From: Nocardia jejuensis NBRC 103114
Lineage (GTDB): Bacteria; Actinomycetota; Actinomycetes; Mycobacteriales; Mycobacteriaceae
DNA length: 64,000 bases
Reading direction: 5' to 3'
NCBI RefSeq assembly: GCF_001613145.1
Contig: NZ_BDBU01000012.1
Location: 1 to 64,000 of the forward strand
The translations under genes were made by a program, and so were the position numbers. The notes under the pieces are model-generated. The model saw only the letters and a list, made by a program, of their open reading frames with translations. It was not told where the DNA came from and did not search any database. This document shows, piece by piece, positions 56,672 through 64,000 of the stretch (its first letter is position 1; every line of letters begins with the position of its first letter).

Positions 56672-58129
56672 TCAGAGTTGGACCCACACCGACTTCGTCT
56701 TCAGGTAGCCCTCGATACCTTCCTTGCCGAATTCGTGGCCCCAGCCGGACTGCTTGTAGCCGCCGAAGGGTACGCCGTGATCGAAGACCAATTGGCAGTT
56801 CAGCGAGACGGTTCCGGCCTCGAGGCGTCGTGCGAGGTTGTGGGCGCGGCTCAGATCGGTGGTCCAGGCCGTCGCGGCGAGTCCGTAGGTCGTATCGTTG
56901 GCCATCGCCACGGCTTCGTCGTCGTCATCGAACGGCAGGACGGTGACCACGGGACCGAAGATCTCTTCTCGATAGAGCCTGCTGGTGGCCGGATCGACCC
57001 CGGCCAGCACGGTGGGGTGGACGAAATAGCCGACGCGGTCGAGCCGGTGACCACCGGTGACCACCTCGACGCCGTCCTTCTTGCCCTCGTCGATGTATCC
57101 CATGACGCGAGTGAGCTGCTTCTGGCTGATCAGCGGGCCGATCATGGCGCCCTCCTCCTTCGGCCCGCCCAGCTTCAGATTGTTCGCGACGTTCGCGATA
57201 CCCTCGACGACCCGCTCATAGACGCCGCGCTGAACGAAGATGCGCGAACCGCAGACACAGCCTTGGCCCGAGTGCACGAAGATGCCCATCGACGCCATCA
57301 TGATGGCCATGTTCAGATCGGCGTCGTCGTAGATCAGGACCGGCGACTTGCCGCCGAGTTCGAGCATGACCTTCTTGAGGTTGCCCGCCGAGGCCTGCAC
57401 GATCATCTTGCCGACCTCGGTCGATCCGGTGAAGGCGATCTTCTCGACATCGGGATGGGCGGTCAGCGCGGCGCCGGCGGTGTGGCCGTATCCGGTCACC
57501 AGGTTCACCACACCTTCGGGGACACCCGCTTCGCGAATGAGCCGGTCCAGCAGCAATGCCGAAAGCGGCGTCTCCTCAGCGGGTTTGACGATGCTGCTGC
57601 ATCCGGCCGCGAGGGCGGGCGCGATCTTGGCGCACGCGTTGAAGATCGGTCCGTTCCACGGAAAGATAAGGCCGACAACGCCATAGGGCTCTTTGAGCGT
57701 GTAGGCGTGCATCTCCGCGAAAGCACCCGAGACCCCGCCCTGCATCTGCACCTCGTGCGCGGTGCCGTTGAGCTTGGTGCACCAGCCCGCGTAATAGCGG
57801 AAGAATTCCGCGCAGGTGGGCACGATCATCTTGGCCTGTGCCAGCGGCATACCGGTGTTGAGCGAGTCGAGTTCCGCCAGCTCGTCGAGGTGCTGGTCCA
57901 TCAGGTCGGCGATGCGCCACATGATCTTCGCGCGCTCGCGCCCGGGCAGGCCGTTCCATACCCCGGATCGGAAGGCGGCCTTCGCACGAGCCACAGCCTC
58001 GTCCACCGCGTCTCGACCGCAGTCGGTGAACTCGCCGATCTGTTCTTCGGTCACCGGATCGATGATCGGGACGACATCACCAGTACCGGGGCGCTCGCGT
58101 AGTTCGTCCAGTATCGACTGCACCGTCAT
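56672..58129 (-). CDS. NAD(P)+-dependent aldehyde dehydrogenase
   Basis: 485 residues, the normal family length. Cofactor and catalytic motifs: FPWNGPIFNACAKIAPALAA, FTGSTEVGK, the general-base glutamate in LELGGKSP and the nucleophile in GQGCVCGSR, then EIFGPVVTVL. It oxidises an aldehyde to a carboxylate. A 22-bp palindrome lies 70 nt upstream of its ATG and no regulator gene is directly adjacent. Confidence 0.94.
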   Translation of the reverse strand: MTVQSILDELRERPGTGDVVPIIDPVTEEQIGEFTDCGRDAVDEAVARAKAAFRSGVWNGLPGRERAKIMWRIADLMDQHLDELAELDSLNTGMPLAQAKMIVPTCAEFFRYYAGWCTKLNGTAHEVQMQGGVSGAFAEMHAYTLKEPYGVVGLIFPWNGPIFNACAKIAPALAAGCSSIVKPAEETPLSALLLDRLIREAGVPEGVVNLVTGYGHTAGAALTAHPDVEKIAFTGSTEVGKMIVQASAGNLKKVMLELGGKSPVLIYDDADLNMAIMMASMGIFVHSGQGCVCGSRIFVQRGVYERVVEGIANVANNLKLGGPKEEGAMIGPLISQKQLTRVMGYIDEGKKDGVEVVTGGHRLDRVGYFVHPTVLAGVDPATSRLYREEIFGPVVTVLPFDDDDEAVAMANDTTYGLAATAWTTDLSRAHNLARRLEAGTVSLNCQLVFDHGVPFGGYKQSGWGHEFGKEGIEGYLKTKSVWVQL

Positions 58130-58198
58130 CGTGAATTCCTTCCTCGTTGCCGAGGCGACCGGTGTGCGCGGAGCTTGCCGCGCACACCCGTAGAGCGA

Positions 58199-58220
58199 AT
58201 GTTAATCACATGATTAACAT
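58199..58220. promoter_or_regulatory. 22-bp palindrome ATGTTAATCA-CA-TGATTAACAT
   Basis: A perfect 10+2+10 inverted repeat, AT-rich in a GC-rich region, 70 nt upstream of the aldehyde dehydrogenase gene. A strong operator candidate, probably for a TetR- or GntR-like protein encoded elsewhere. Confidence 0.75.
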
Positions 58221-58935
58221 CGCGATCGCGACAAGGTCAATAGGCTCACCTGCGGGTCTGATCCAGCAAACTACCCGTGAATACGGATTCGGCAGCCTTC
58301 GCTCGCCCGCGAGCACACCCCTATCCCCGCCCGGGCCGAACCCTCCGTCGTAGCGATCGAGGAACCCCGCACGGGTTGCCCGCAAATCGACAGCAGCGGG
58401 TCCGGCAACTCGGCCGAGACTCCGGCCGCGCGGGCATCGAGCACAGCGGGCGCCCTCGACGCCGCACTCCGCAACGTTTCGGATTCGACCGAATTCTCGA
58501 CCCATCCGCGACCCTCGCGGTGCCGAACCAATTCGCGATAACGGACCAGGAGGAATCCTCTACGACTGCCATTGCGCGCCGGCACGGAAGGAGCAGTGAC
58601 AGGCGTCGGTTCGACATGCCCTGTGCCCTGCCGCGCGGCGCGGGACCCGAGCGCATGCGACGCGCCTAACCCGCACTGGTGTAAGCGCTTTCGAGGTTCC
58701 GGGTTGTAGCATTCACGAGCCGACCGGCGTGATGACGGAGATGCTCGACGTATCGCCGACGCTCTGGTCGCCGAGTCCCGGGTACGCGGACTCCGAGCGC
58801 CGCTCGGCCGATCGATCCGATCCTGCCGAGGTGTCCTGCGCACGGAGTGGTTCCGCACCGCTGCCGGACGTCTTTCCGCATGCCCGAAATCGTTCGTCCA
58901 GTGTGGCTGAAGCTGACTTGGGAGGTCGAAGGTCG
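58221..58935. other. 715-nt region before the biosynthetic cluster, no gene recognised
   Basis: Several open frames cross it but none has family similarity, a good start and plausible composition together. It likely holds the promoter of the FAAL-led operon and a boundary between unrelated genes. GGAGGT near the right end is the FAAL ribosome site. Confidence 0.45.
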
Positions 58936-60630
58936 ATGAACAACGAACGAGATTCGGGGCGTGCGGCGACCCTGGCGGACATCCTCGTGCGCCGCGCCGC
59001 CGAGCAACCGGGGCACATCGCCTACACGTTCCTCGACGCTCGCGGGAACCGCGACGTCGAGGACTACGCACTCCTGCTGGACCGTGTCATCGACGTGGCG
59101 AGCCGAGTGCGGGAAATCAGCCAGCCGGGCGATCGCGTCCTGCTGCTGTGCCCACCGGGCCTCGACATGGTGCACGCCTTCCTGGCCTGCCTGCTGACTC
59201 GACGCGTCGCGGTACCACTGTTCGTGCCTACCTCGCAACGACATTCCGACACCGTGGCCGCGATCGCGCACGACAGCGGCGCCGTGGCCGTCATCGCGCC
59301 CCAGTCCGCCGCACCGGTTGCCCGGGACTTGCTCGGTTGGCCGGACGAGAAGATCATCGACAGCGCGGCGACCGGAGACGGCGGTTCCCTGCAACTACTG
59401 GACACCCCGCTCCCCTCGGCCGACGATATCGCGCACCTGCAGTACACCTCGGGTTCCACCGGAAACCCGAAAGGCGTTGTGGTGCGCCATCGCAATCTCG
59501 TGCACAACCTCGAGTGCCTGCGGATCGCCCTCGGGCACACCGAGCGGACCTCGGCCGTCCACTGGCTGCCGCCGTCGCACGACATGGGCCTGATCATGGG
59601 AATTCTCTCCCCGCCCTTCGTCGGATATCCCGTGACGCTCATGGCGCCGATGACGTTCCTGCGGAATCCGATCGTCTGGTTGCGTGCGATATCGGAGAAC
59701 GCGAACACCACCGCGGGCGGGCCGAATCTGGCATACGGCCTGTGCGCCGAGCGGGTCTCGACCGCCGATGCCGAACAGCTCGATCTGTCGCAATGGAATA
59801 TCGCGTTCGTCGGCGCCGAACCGGTCAATCCCGTTGTCCTGGATACCTTTGCCGACAAATTCGCCGCGAGCGGATTCCGTCGGGAAAGTTTCTTCCCCGG
59901 CTACGGACTCGCCGAGGCCACCCTGTATGTCAGCGGCGGACCCGTCGGCGCCGGGGTGCGCACGAGTTCCTTCGCGAGCGAGGAACTGGAGAAGGGCTTC
60001 GTCACGGAGCAGGCGAACGGCCGCGAACTGGTCGATTACGGGCCGGTGCGGGCGGGTACCGCGGCGATCGTCGATCCCGAGACGCTGCGACGATCGGAGC
60101 CGGGGCGGGTCGGTGAGATCTGGTTGTCCGGAGGCAGTGTCGCCTCGGGCTATTGGAACAAGCCCGAGGAGAGCGAGCGAACGGTCTCGGCGGAAATCGC
60201 GGACGAGAGCGGAACCCCCTACCTGCGCACCGGCGATCTCGGATTCACCGTCGACGGGCATCTGTTCATCTGCGGGCGCCTCAAAGAAGTCATGATCATC
60301 AACGGGCGCAATCTGTTCCCCCAGGATATCGAGTGGAGCATCGAATCCACCCATCCGAACCTGCGCCGTGGCGGCTGTGCCGCGCTGTCGGTCGACATAG
60401 ACGGCGAAGAACGGTTGATCGTCGTTCAGGAACTCGACGACGACTGCACCGAAGACACTGCGGCCCTGGAAGGTTCGATCAAATCCGTCATCAGCCGGGA
60501 GCACGCCGTATCGCTGCATCGAGTGATATTCGTGGGCAAGGGCAAAGTGCTGAAGACAACCAGCGGCAAGATCCGCCGATCGCACCTCCGTGACTTGTAC
60601 GCCAACGAATTCGAATCGAGGGCAATATGA
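58936..60630 (+). CDS. Fatty acyl-AMP ligase (FAAL)
   Basis: 564 residues; ATG after GGAGGT. An adenylating enzyme with YTSGSTGNPKG near residue 170. Segments typical of FAALs rather than CoA ligases follow: WLPPSHDMGLIMGILSPPF, YPVTLMAPMTFLRNPIVWL, TAGGPNLAYGLC, FFPGYGLAEATLYVSGG and IINGRNLFPQDIEWS. FAALs activate a fatty acid as acyl-AMP and pass it to an acyl carrier protein. The next gene, overlapping by 4 nt, begins with such a carrier domain. This is the starter-unit enzyme of the lipopeptide-type cluster. Confidence 0.93.
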   Translation: MNNERDSGRAATLADILVRRAAEQPGHIAYTFLDARGNRDVEDYALLLDRVIDVASRVREISQPGDRVLLLCPPGLDMVHAFLACLLTRRVAVPLFVPTSQRHSDTVAAIAHDSGAVAVIAPQSAAPVARDLLGWPDEKIIDSAATGDGGSLQLLDTPLPSADDIAHLQYTSGSTGNPKGVVVRHRNLVHNLECLRIALGHTERTSAVHWLPPSHDMGLIMGILSPPFVGYPVTLMAPMTFLRNPIVWLRAISENANTTAGGPNLAYGLCAERVSTADAEQLDLSQWNIAFVGAEPVNPVVLDTFADKFAASGFRRESFFPGYGLAEATLYVSGGPVGAGVRTSSFASEELEKGFVTEQANGRELVDYGPVRAGTAAIVDPETLRRSEPGRVGEIWLSGGSVASGYWNKPEESERTVSAEIADESGTPYLRTGDLGFTVDGHLFICGRLKEVMIINGRNLFPQDIEWSIESTHPNLRRGGCAALSVDIDGEERLIVVQELDDDCTEDTAALEGSIKSVISREHAVSLHRVIFVGKGKVLKTTSGKIRRSHLRDLYANEFESRAI

Positions 60631-61967
60631 GCGAACCGCAGGACGACTCGGAAATCACCGAGTTCTTCATGGAATGGGCGAGAGGGCGGCTGGGGCTCGA
60701 TTCGGTCGACCCACGCACCCCGCTCACGGCACTCGGGCTCGATTCGGTCAGGGCCGCCGAGCTGTTGACGATCCTCGAGGACCGATTCGGCATCGAGGTA
60801 TCGGCCGAGGACATCTACGGCGGCCTGTGCGTCGCCGACCTGGTCGAGGCGGTCGCCCGGCATCGCGAACCCGGCGCCGACCTCCCCGGCAGGGCCGCCG
60901 CGCCGAGCACGCCGTCGCACCGGATCGGCGGCGGCATCGAGTTCGGCCTGTTCTTCTTCGCCAGCGACGCCCAGCACAGCGAGTCCCAGCGCTATCAGCT
61001 GCTGCTCGACAGCGCGCGCTTCGCCGACACCCACGGCTTCAGCTCGATCTGGTTGCCCGAGCGCCACTTCCACAAGTTCGGCGGGCTGTACCCGAATCCG
61101 GCCGTCCTCGCGGCGGCACTGGCGACGATCACGCAGCGGGTGCGGATCAGAGCGGGCAGCGTGGTTCTGCCGCTGCACAATCCGGTGCGAGTCGCCGAGG
61201 ACTGGTCGGTGGTCGACAATCTCTCCGACGGCCGGGTGGACGTCGCGTTCGCCACGGGGTGGAACCCCGACGATTTCGTCCTGGCGCAGCACAATTACGA
61301 GGCCAGGGTCGAGGTCATGCGATCCGGAATGCAGAGTGTTCAGCAGCTGTGGCGCGGCGAGTCCATCTCGCTGCCGAACGGGGTGGGCGAATCGCGTTCG
61401 GTACAGATTTTCCCCACCCCGATCCAGCCGGACCTGGTCACCTGGGTGACCTGCAGCGGCGGTATCGAACGCTTCGAGATGGCGGGCGAGCTCGGCGCGA
61501 ATGTGCTGACCGCCCTGCTGTTTCAGACCGTGGACGAGCTGGCGGACAAGATCACCGCCTATCGCAAGGCGCGCGCCCGCCACGGCCACGGCGCGGAGGC
61601 CGGACGAGTCACGGTCATGCTGCACACCTTCGTCGGAGACGACGACACCTCGGTGCGCCGGACGGTGCACGAGCCGTTCAAGAGCTACCTCGCCGATTCG
61701 GTCGACCTGTGGCGCCGAGGCGCCGAGTCTCTCGACGAATTGGACGAGAGGTCACGAAACAAGGTGCTGGACTTCGCCTTCGAACGGTACTACCGCAGCA
61801 GCGGACTGTTCGGCACCCCCGATTCCGCGCTCTCGATGGTCGAGAGCCTGCACCGCGCGGGCGCTGACGAGATCGCCTGCCTGATCGACTTCGGAGTGGC
61901 CGCGCCGACCGTGCTCGACGGTCTGCGATCGCTGGCCACCCTTGCGGACAAAGCCCGTTCTCTTTGA
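60627..61967 (+). CDS. Acyl carrier protein fused to luciferase-like monooxygenase
   Basis: 446 residues, start overlapping the FAAL stop (ATGA). Residues 8-80 form a carrier domain with the phosphopantetheine serine at Ser40 (LGLDSVRAAEL). After a Pro/Ala linker, residues 102-440 are an FMN-dependent luciferase-like monooxygenase of the secondary-metabolism group (GLFFFASDAQHSESQRYQLL, IWLPERHFHKFGGLYPNPAV, GRVDVAFATGWNPDDFVL). Similar domains occur inside NRPS/PKS proteins such as MupA. The fusion suggests oxidation of the acyl chain while bound to the carrier. Confidence 0.93.
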   Translation: MSEPQDDSEITEFFMEWARGRLGLDSVDPRTPLTALGLDSVRAAELLTILEDRFGIEVSAEDIYGGLCVADLVEAVARHREPGADLPGRAAAPSTPSHRIGGGIEFGLFFFASDAQHSESQRYQLLLDSARFADTHGFSSIWLPERHFHKFGGLYPNPAVLAAALATITQRVRIRAGSVVLPLHNPVRVAEDWSVVDNLSDGRVDVAFATGWNPDDFVLAQHNYEARVEVMRSGMQSVQQLWRGESISLPNGVGESRSVQIFPTPIQPDLVTWVTCSGGIERFEMAGELGANVLTALLFQTVDELADKITAYRKARARHGHGAEAGRVTVMLHTFVGDDDTSVRRTVHEPFKSYLADSVDLWRRGAESLDELDERSRNKVLDFAFERYYRSSGLFGTPDSALSMVESLHRAGADEIACLIDFGVAAPTVLDGLRSLATLADKARSL

Positions 61968-61990
61968 GCTTCGGATTTTCAGGAGGCGAG

Positions 61991-64000
61991 ATGCGCGACC
62001 ATCGTTCACCCCTGCATGCCCATGACGGTCACGCAGCCACCTATCCGCTCACCGCGGCACAGCGTGCGATTCGGCTGTTGCAACAGCTGGCCGGCGCCAC
62101 GCCGTTGTCGAACGCGTTGTACCTGGAGCTCGCCGGCGATCTCGACACCGCGCTGCTGATCGCGTCGTACGGGCAGGCGCTCGACGAATTCGAGGTCAGC
62201 CGCGTGCGCGTGATCGAGGTGGACGGTCAACCACGCCAGGTGGTGGACGAGACCGCCAACGGCGCGGTGCAGCAGCTGGATTACACCTCGGCCCCCGATC
62301 CCGTCGCCGCGGCGCTGGAGTGGATGCGCGGCGACTATCGCGCACCCATCGACCTGCAACACGGCCCGGTGGTCATGGGCGCGGTGGTGCGGGTCGCCGA
62401 GCGCCGGTGGTTCTGGTACCTGCGCGCCCATCACATCGTGATGGACGGGATCGCCGCGCTGAACATCCTCACCCGCAGCGCGCAGCTCTACACCGCCGCG
62501 CTGGAGGGCCGGGAGCCCAAGGCGCAGGCGATTCGATCCCTGGGCGAGATCGTCGCCGCGGACGAGCAGTACCGCACCTCGCAACGCTTCCACGACGATC
62601 GGATGTTCTGGTCGAAGTATGTGGCGGAGCTTCCCGCGCCGGTGACCCTCACCGATCGGGTCGCGCTCGCCGAGGAGCACCCGCTCTCGGTGAGCGCGCT
62701 GCTGTCTCCGGACACCGAGACCGCGCTGCGTACCGCCGTCGCGACCCGATCGGCCGGATCGGCGGTGTTCGTGCTCGCCGCGTTCGGTGTGTATCTGGCG
62801 CGCATGACCGGCTCCGACGACGTGGTGCTGAGCGTGCCGGTGTCCGCGCGGGTCACGGCGGCGATGAGCCGCTCGGGCGGGATGACCGCCAATGTCGTGC
62901 CGTTCCGGGTGAGCCTCACACCCGAGAGCACGATCGCCGAACTGCTCGAGCACACCCAGCGCACGCTGATGGAAGTCCTTCGCGGACAACGCTACCGGCA
63001 CGAGGACATGCTCGACGACTCGCATTCGATCGCCGCCCGGCGGCTGCCGCAGGCGGCCGGGCCGATGGTCGATCTGATGATCCTCGATACGAAGATCGTC
63101 CTGGGCGACATCACCGGCCGGTTGCGGGTATTGACTCCGGGGTTGGTCCCCGACATCTCGGTGAACGTCTATCCGGCCGTCGGCGGCGAGAGCACCCAGG
63201 TCGATTTCTTCGCCAACCCGAAGGTCTACACCGCCGACCAGGTCGCCTGCCATCATCGGCGTTTCGCGCGGTTCCTGGACAGTTTCCTGCGGTGTGCGCT
63301 GAGCGATCCCGGGACTCGGGTGCGGTCGGTGGAATTGCTCGAGCCGGACGAGCGCCGCCTGGTGCAGGAGGCGGGCTCCGGTGGTGCGGGGCCCGAACGG
63401 ATCACGCTGCCCGACATGCTTTCCCGGGCGGCGCGCGAGCACGCGGACCGGGTGGCCGTGCACGACGCCGGGCGCACCTGGACCTACCGCGAGCTCGACG
63501 AGTGGTCGAACCGGTGTGCGCGGGCGTTGATCGAGCGTGGCGCCGGACCGGAAACCACGGTGGCGGTGGCGATTCCGCGCTCGGCGGCGTGGGTCCGGGC
63601 GGTCTGGGCGGTCGCCAAGACCGGCGCCGCGTTCGTGAGTGTGGATCTCACCCAGCCGGTCGAGCGGAATCGGTTCGTACTCGCCGATTGCCCGGCCGAG
63701 ATCCTCCTCACGAGCAGCGACACCGCCGCGGACACCACCGGATTGGAGGGACCCGGGATCCGGGTGGTCGACATCGACGGGCTCGCACCGCACGAGTGGG
63801 ACGCCGCGGCGATCACCGACGCCGATCGACGCGGCGCGGTGCGGATCGGCAACACCGCGTACATCGTGTACACCTCCGGCTCGACGGGCACACCGAAGGG
63901 TGTCGCCGTCACCCACTCGGGGCTCTCCGGGGTCTCGGACACTCTGGCTCGCGAGTACCAGCTCGACGGCGACTCACGCGTATTGGCCGTTGCCGCACGC
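61991..64000 (+). CDS. Nonribosomal peptide synthetase, N-terminal part (C-A...), truncated by window end
   Basis: 670 residues visible, frame open to the last base; ATG after a perfect AGGAGG. Residues about 15-450 are a condensation domain with the catalytic HHIVMDG at 147-153. It is an N-terminal C domain, as expected for lipo-initiation, accepting the acyl group from the ACP-monooxygenase. Residues about 465 onward are an adenylation domain: WTYRELDEWSNR (A1-like), AKTGAAFVSVDLTQPVERNR (A2) and YTSGSTGTPKG (A3) at 627. The residues that set amino-acid specificity lie beyond the window. Confidence 0.95.
   Translation, partial: MRDHRSPLHAHDGHAATYPLTAAQRAIRLLQQLAGATPLSNALYLELAGDLDTALLIASYGQALDEFEVSRVRVIEVDGQPRQVVDETANGAVQQLDYTSAPDPVAAALEWMRGDYRAPIDLQHGPVVMGAVVRVAERRWFWYLRAHHIVMDGIAALNILTRSAQLYTAALEGREPKAQAIRSLGEIVAADEQYRTSQRFHDDRMFWSKYVAELPAPVTLTDRVALAEEHPLSVSALLSPDTETALRTAVATRSAGSAVFVLAAFGVYLARMTGSDDVVLSVPVSARVTAAMSRSGGMTANVVPFRVSLTPESTIAELLEHTQRTLMEVLRGQRYRHEDMLDDSHSIAARRLPQAAGPMVDLMILDTKIVLGDITGRLRVLTPGLVPDISVNVYPAVGGESTQVDFFANPKVYTADQVACHHRRFARFLDSFLRCALSDPGTRVRSVELLEPDERRLVQEAGSGGAGPERITLPDMLSRAAREHADRVAVHDAGRTWTYRELDEWSNRCARALIERGAGPETTVAVAIPRSAAWVRAVWAVAKTGAAFVSVDLTQPVERNRFVLADCPAEILLTSSDTAADTTGLEGPGIRVVDIDGLAPHEWDAAAITDADRRGAVRIGNTAYIVYTSGSTGTPKGVAVTHSGLSGVSDTLAREYQLDGDSRVLAVAAR

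Noticed and set aside
58271..59071. 266-aa minus-strand frame before the FAAL gene
   Set aside because: Overlaps the FAAL start, has Arg-rich low-quality composition and no recognisable domain.
62006..63916. 636-aa open frame opposite the NRPS
   Set aside because: Antisense shadow of clear condensation and adenylation domains.

Overview
The window is high-GC, densely coded actinobacterial DNA. Several traits point to a mycolic-acid actinomycete of the Nocardiaceae, most likely Nocardia; this is an inference from gene content, not a database match. They include DUF574-type methyltransferases, many secreted lipases and esterases, a mycolyltransferase-like esterase, XRE/TPR-type regulators, FAAL and FadD enzymes, and a multi-HAMP hybrid kinase. 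I saw no rRNA, tRNA, CRISPR array, insertion sequence or phage gene. All long antisense ORFs were treated as high-GC shadows.

Layout. 1-3.8 kb: the 3' end of ilvD, a methyltransferase, a small conserved protein and a secreted GH1 glycosidase. 3.9-8.3 kb: a TetR repressor facing an SDR / saccharopine-dehydrogenase-like / acyl-CoA ligase operon, with three operator copies between them. 8.4-11.8 kb: an ECF sigma factor, a membrane-anchored Rieske protein, a Met-rich cupredoxin lipoprotein and a Tat-exported metallophosphoesterase; an identical promoter-like block precedes both the sigma gene and the cupredoxin gene. 11.8-17.2 kb: a catalase-fold-like protein, a truncated topoisomerase IB, a voltage-gated cation channel with a C-terminal helix-turn-helix, a small three-helix protein, an NmrA-like reductase, small peptides, and a membrane-protein/winged-helix pair with twin operators. 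17.2-26.9 kb: a signalling operon (MEDS-type anti-sigma-like kinase, 1510-aa multi-HAMP hybrid kinase, ANTAR-GAF-PAS-PP2C phosphatase) next to an AI-2E family transporter with a sigma-F/B-type promoter.

27-34.8 kb: oxidoreductases, a secreted protein, a secretory lipase with a TetR regulator, and small unknown proteins. 34.8-37.9 kb: a BtuFCD-type ABC importer behind a cobalamin riboswitch, which argues for corrinoid rather than siderophore uptake. 37.9-44.6 kb: a methyltransferase, an alpha/beta hydrolase-LuxR fusion, a flavoprotein, an XRE regulator with a perfect operator facing a recombinase-fold small protein, and an ABC1 kinase/TetR pair. 44.7-58.1 kb: secreted lipases and esterases, a YdcF-like protein, a PucR-type regulator, a 45-aa membrane peptide coupled to a GT39-like glycosyltransferase, an SRPBCC-acyl-CoA ligase fusion, a desaturase, an AraC regulator, an isochorismatase and an aldehyde dehydrogenase.

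58.9-64.0 kb: the start of a lipopeptide-type biosynthetic cluster. A fatty acyl-AMP ligase is translationally coupled to a fused ACP-luciferase-like monooxygenase, followed by an NRPS (C-A...) that runs off the window. The likely logic is that a fatty acid is activated and loaded on the ACP, oxidised there, then handed to the first condensation domain.

The strongest candidates for undescribed biology are the ECF/Rieske/cupredoxin/phosphoesterase module, the ion channel with a DNA-binding-like tail, and the FAAL / ACP-monooxygenase / NRPS cluster.
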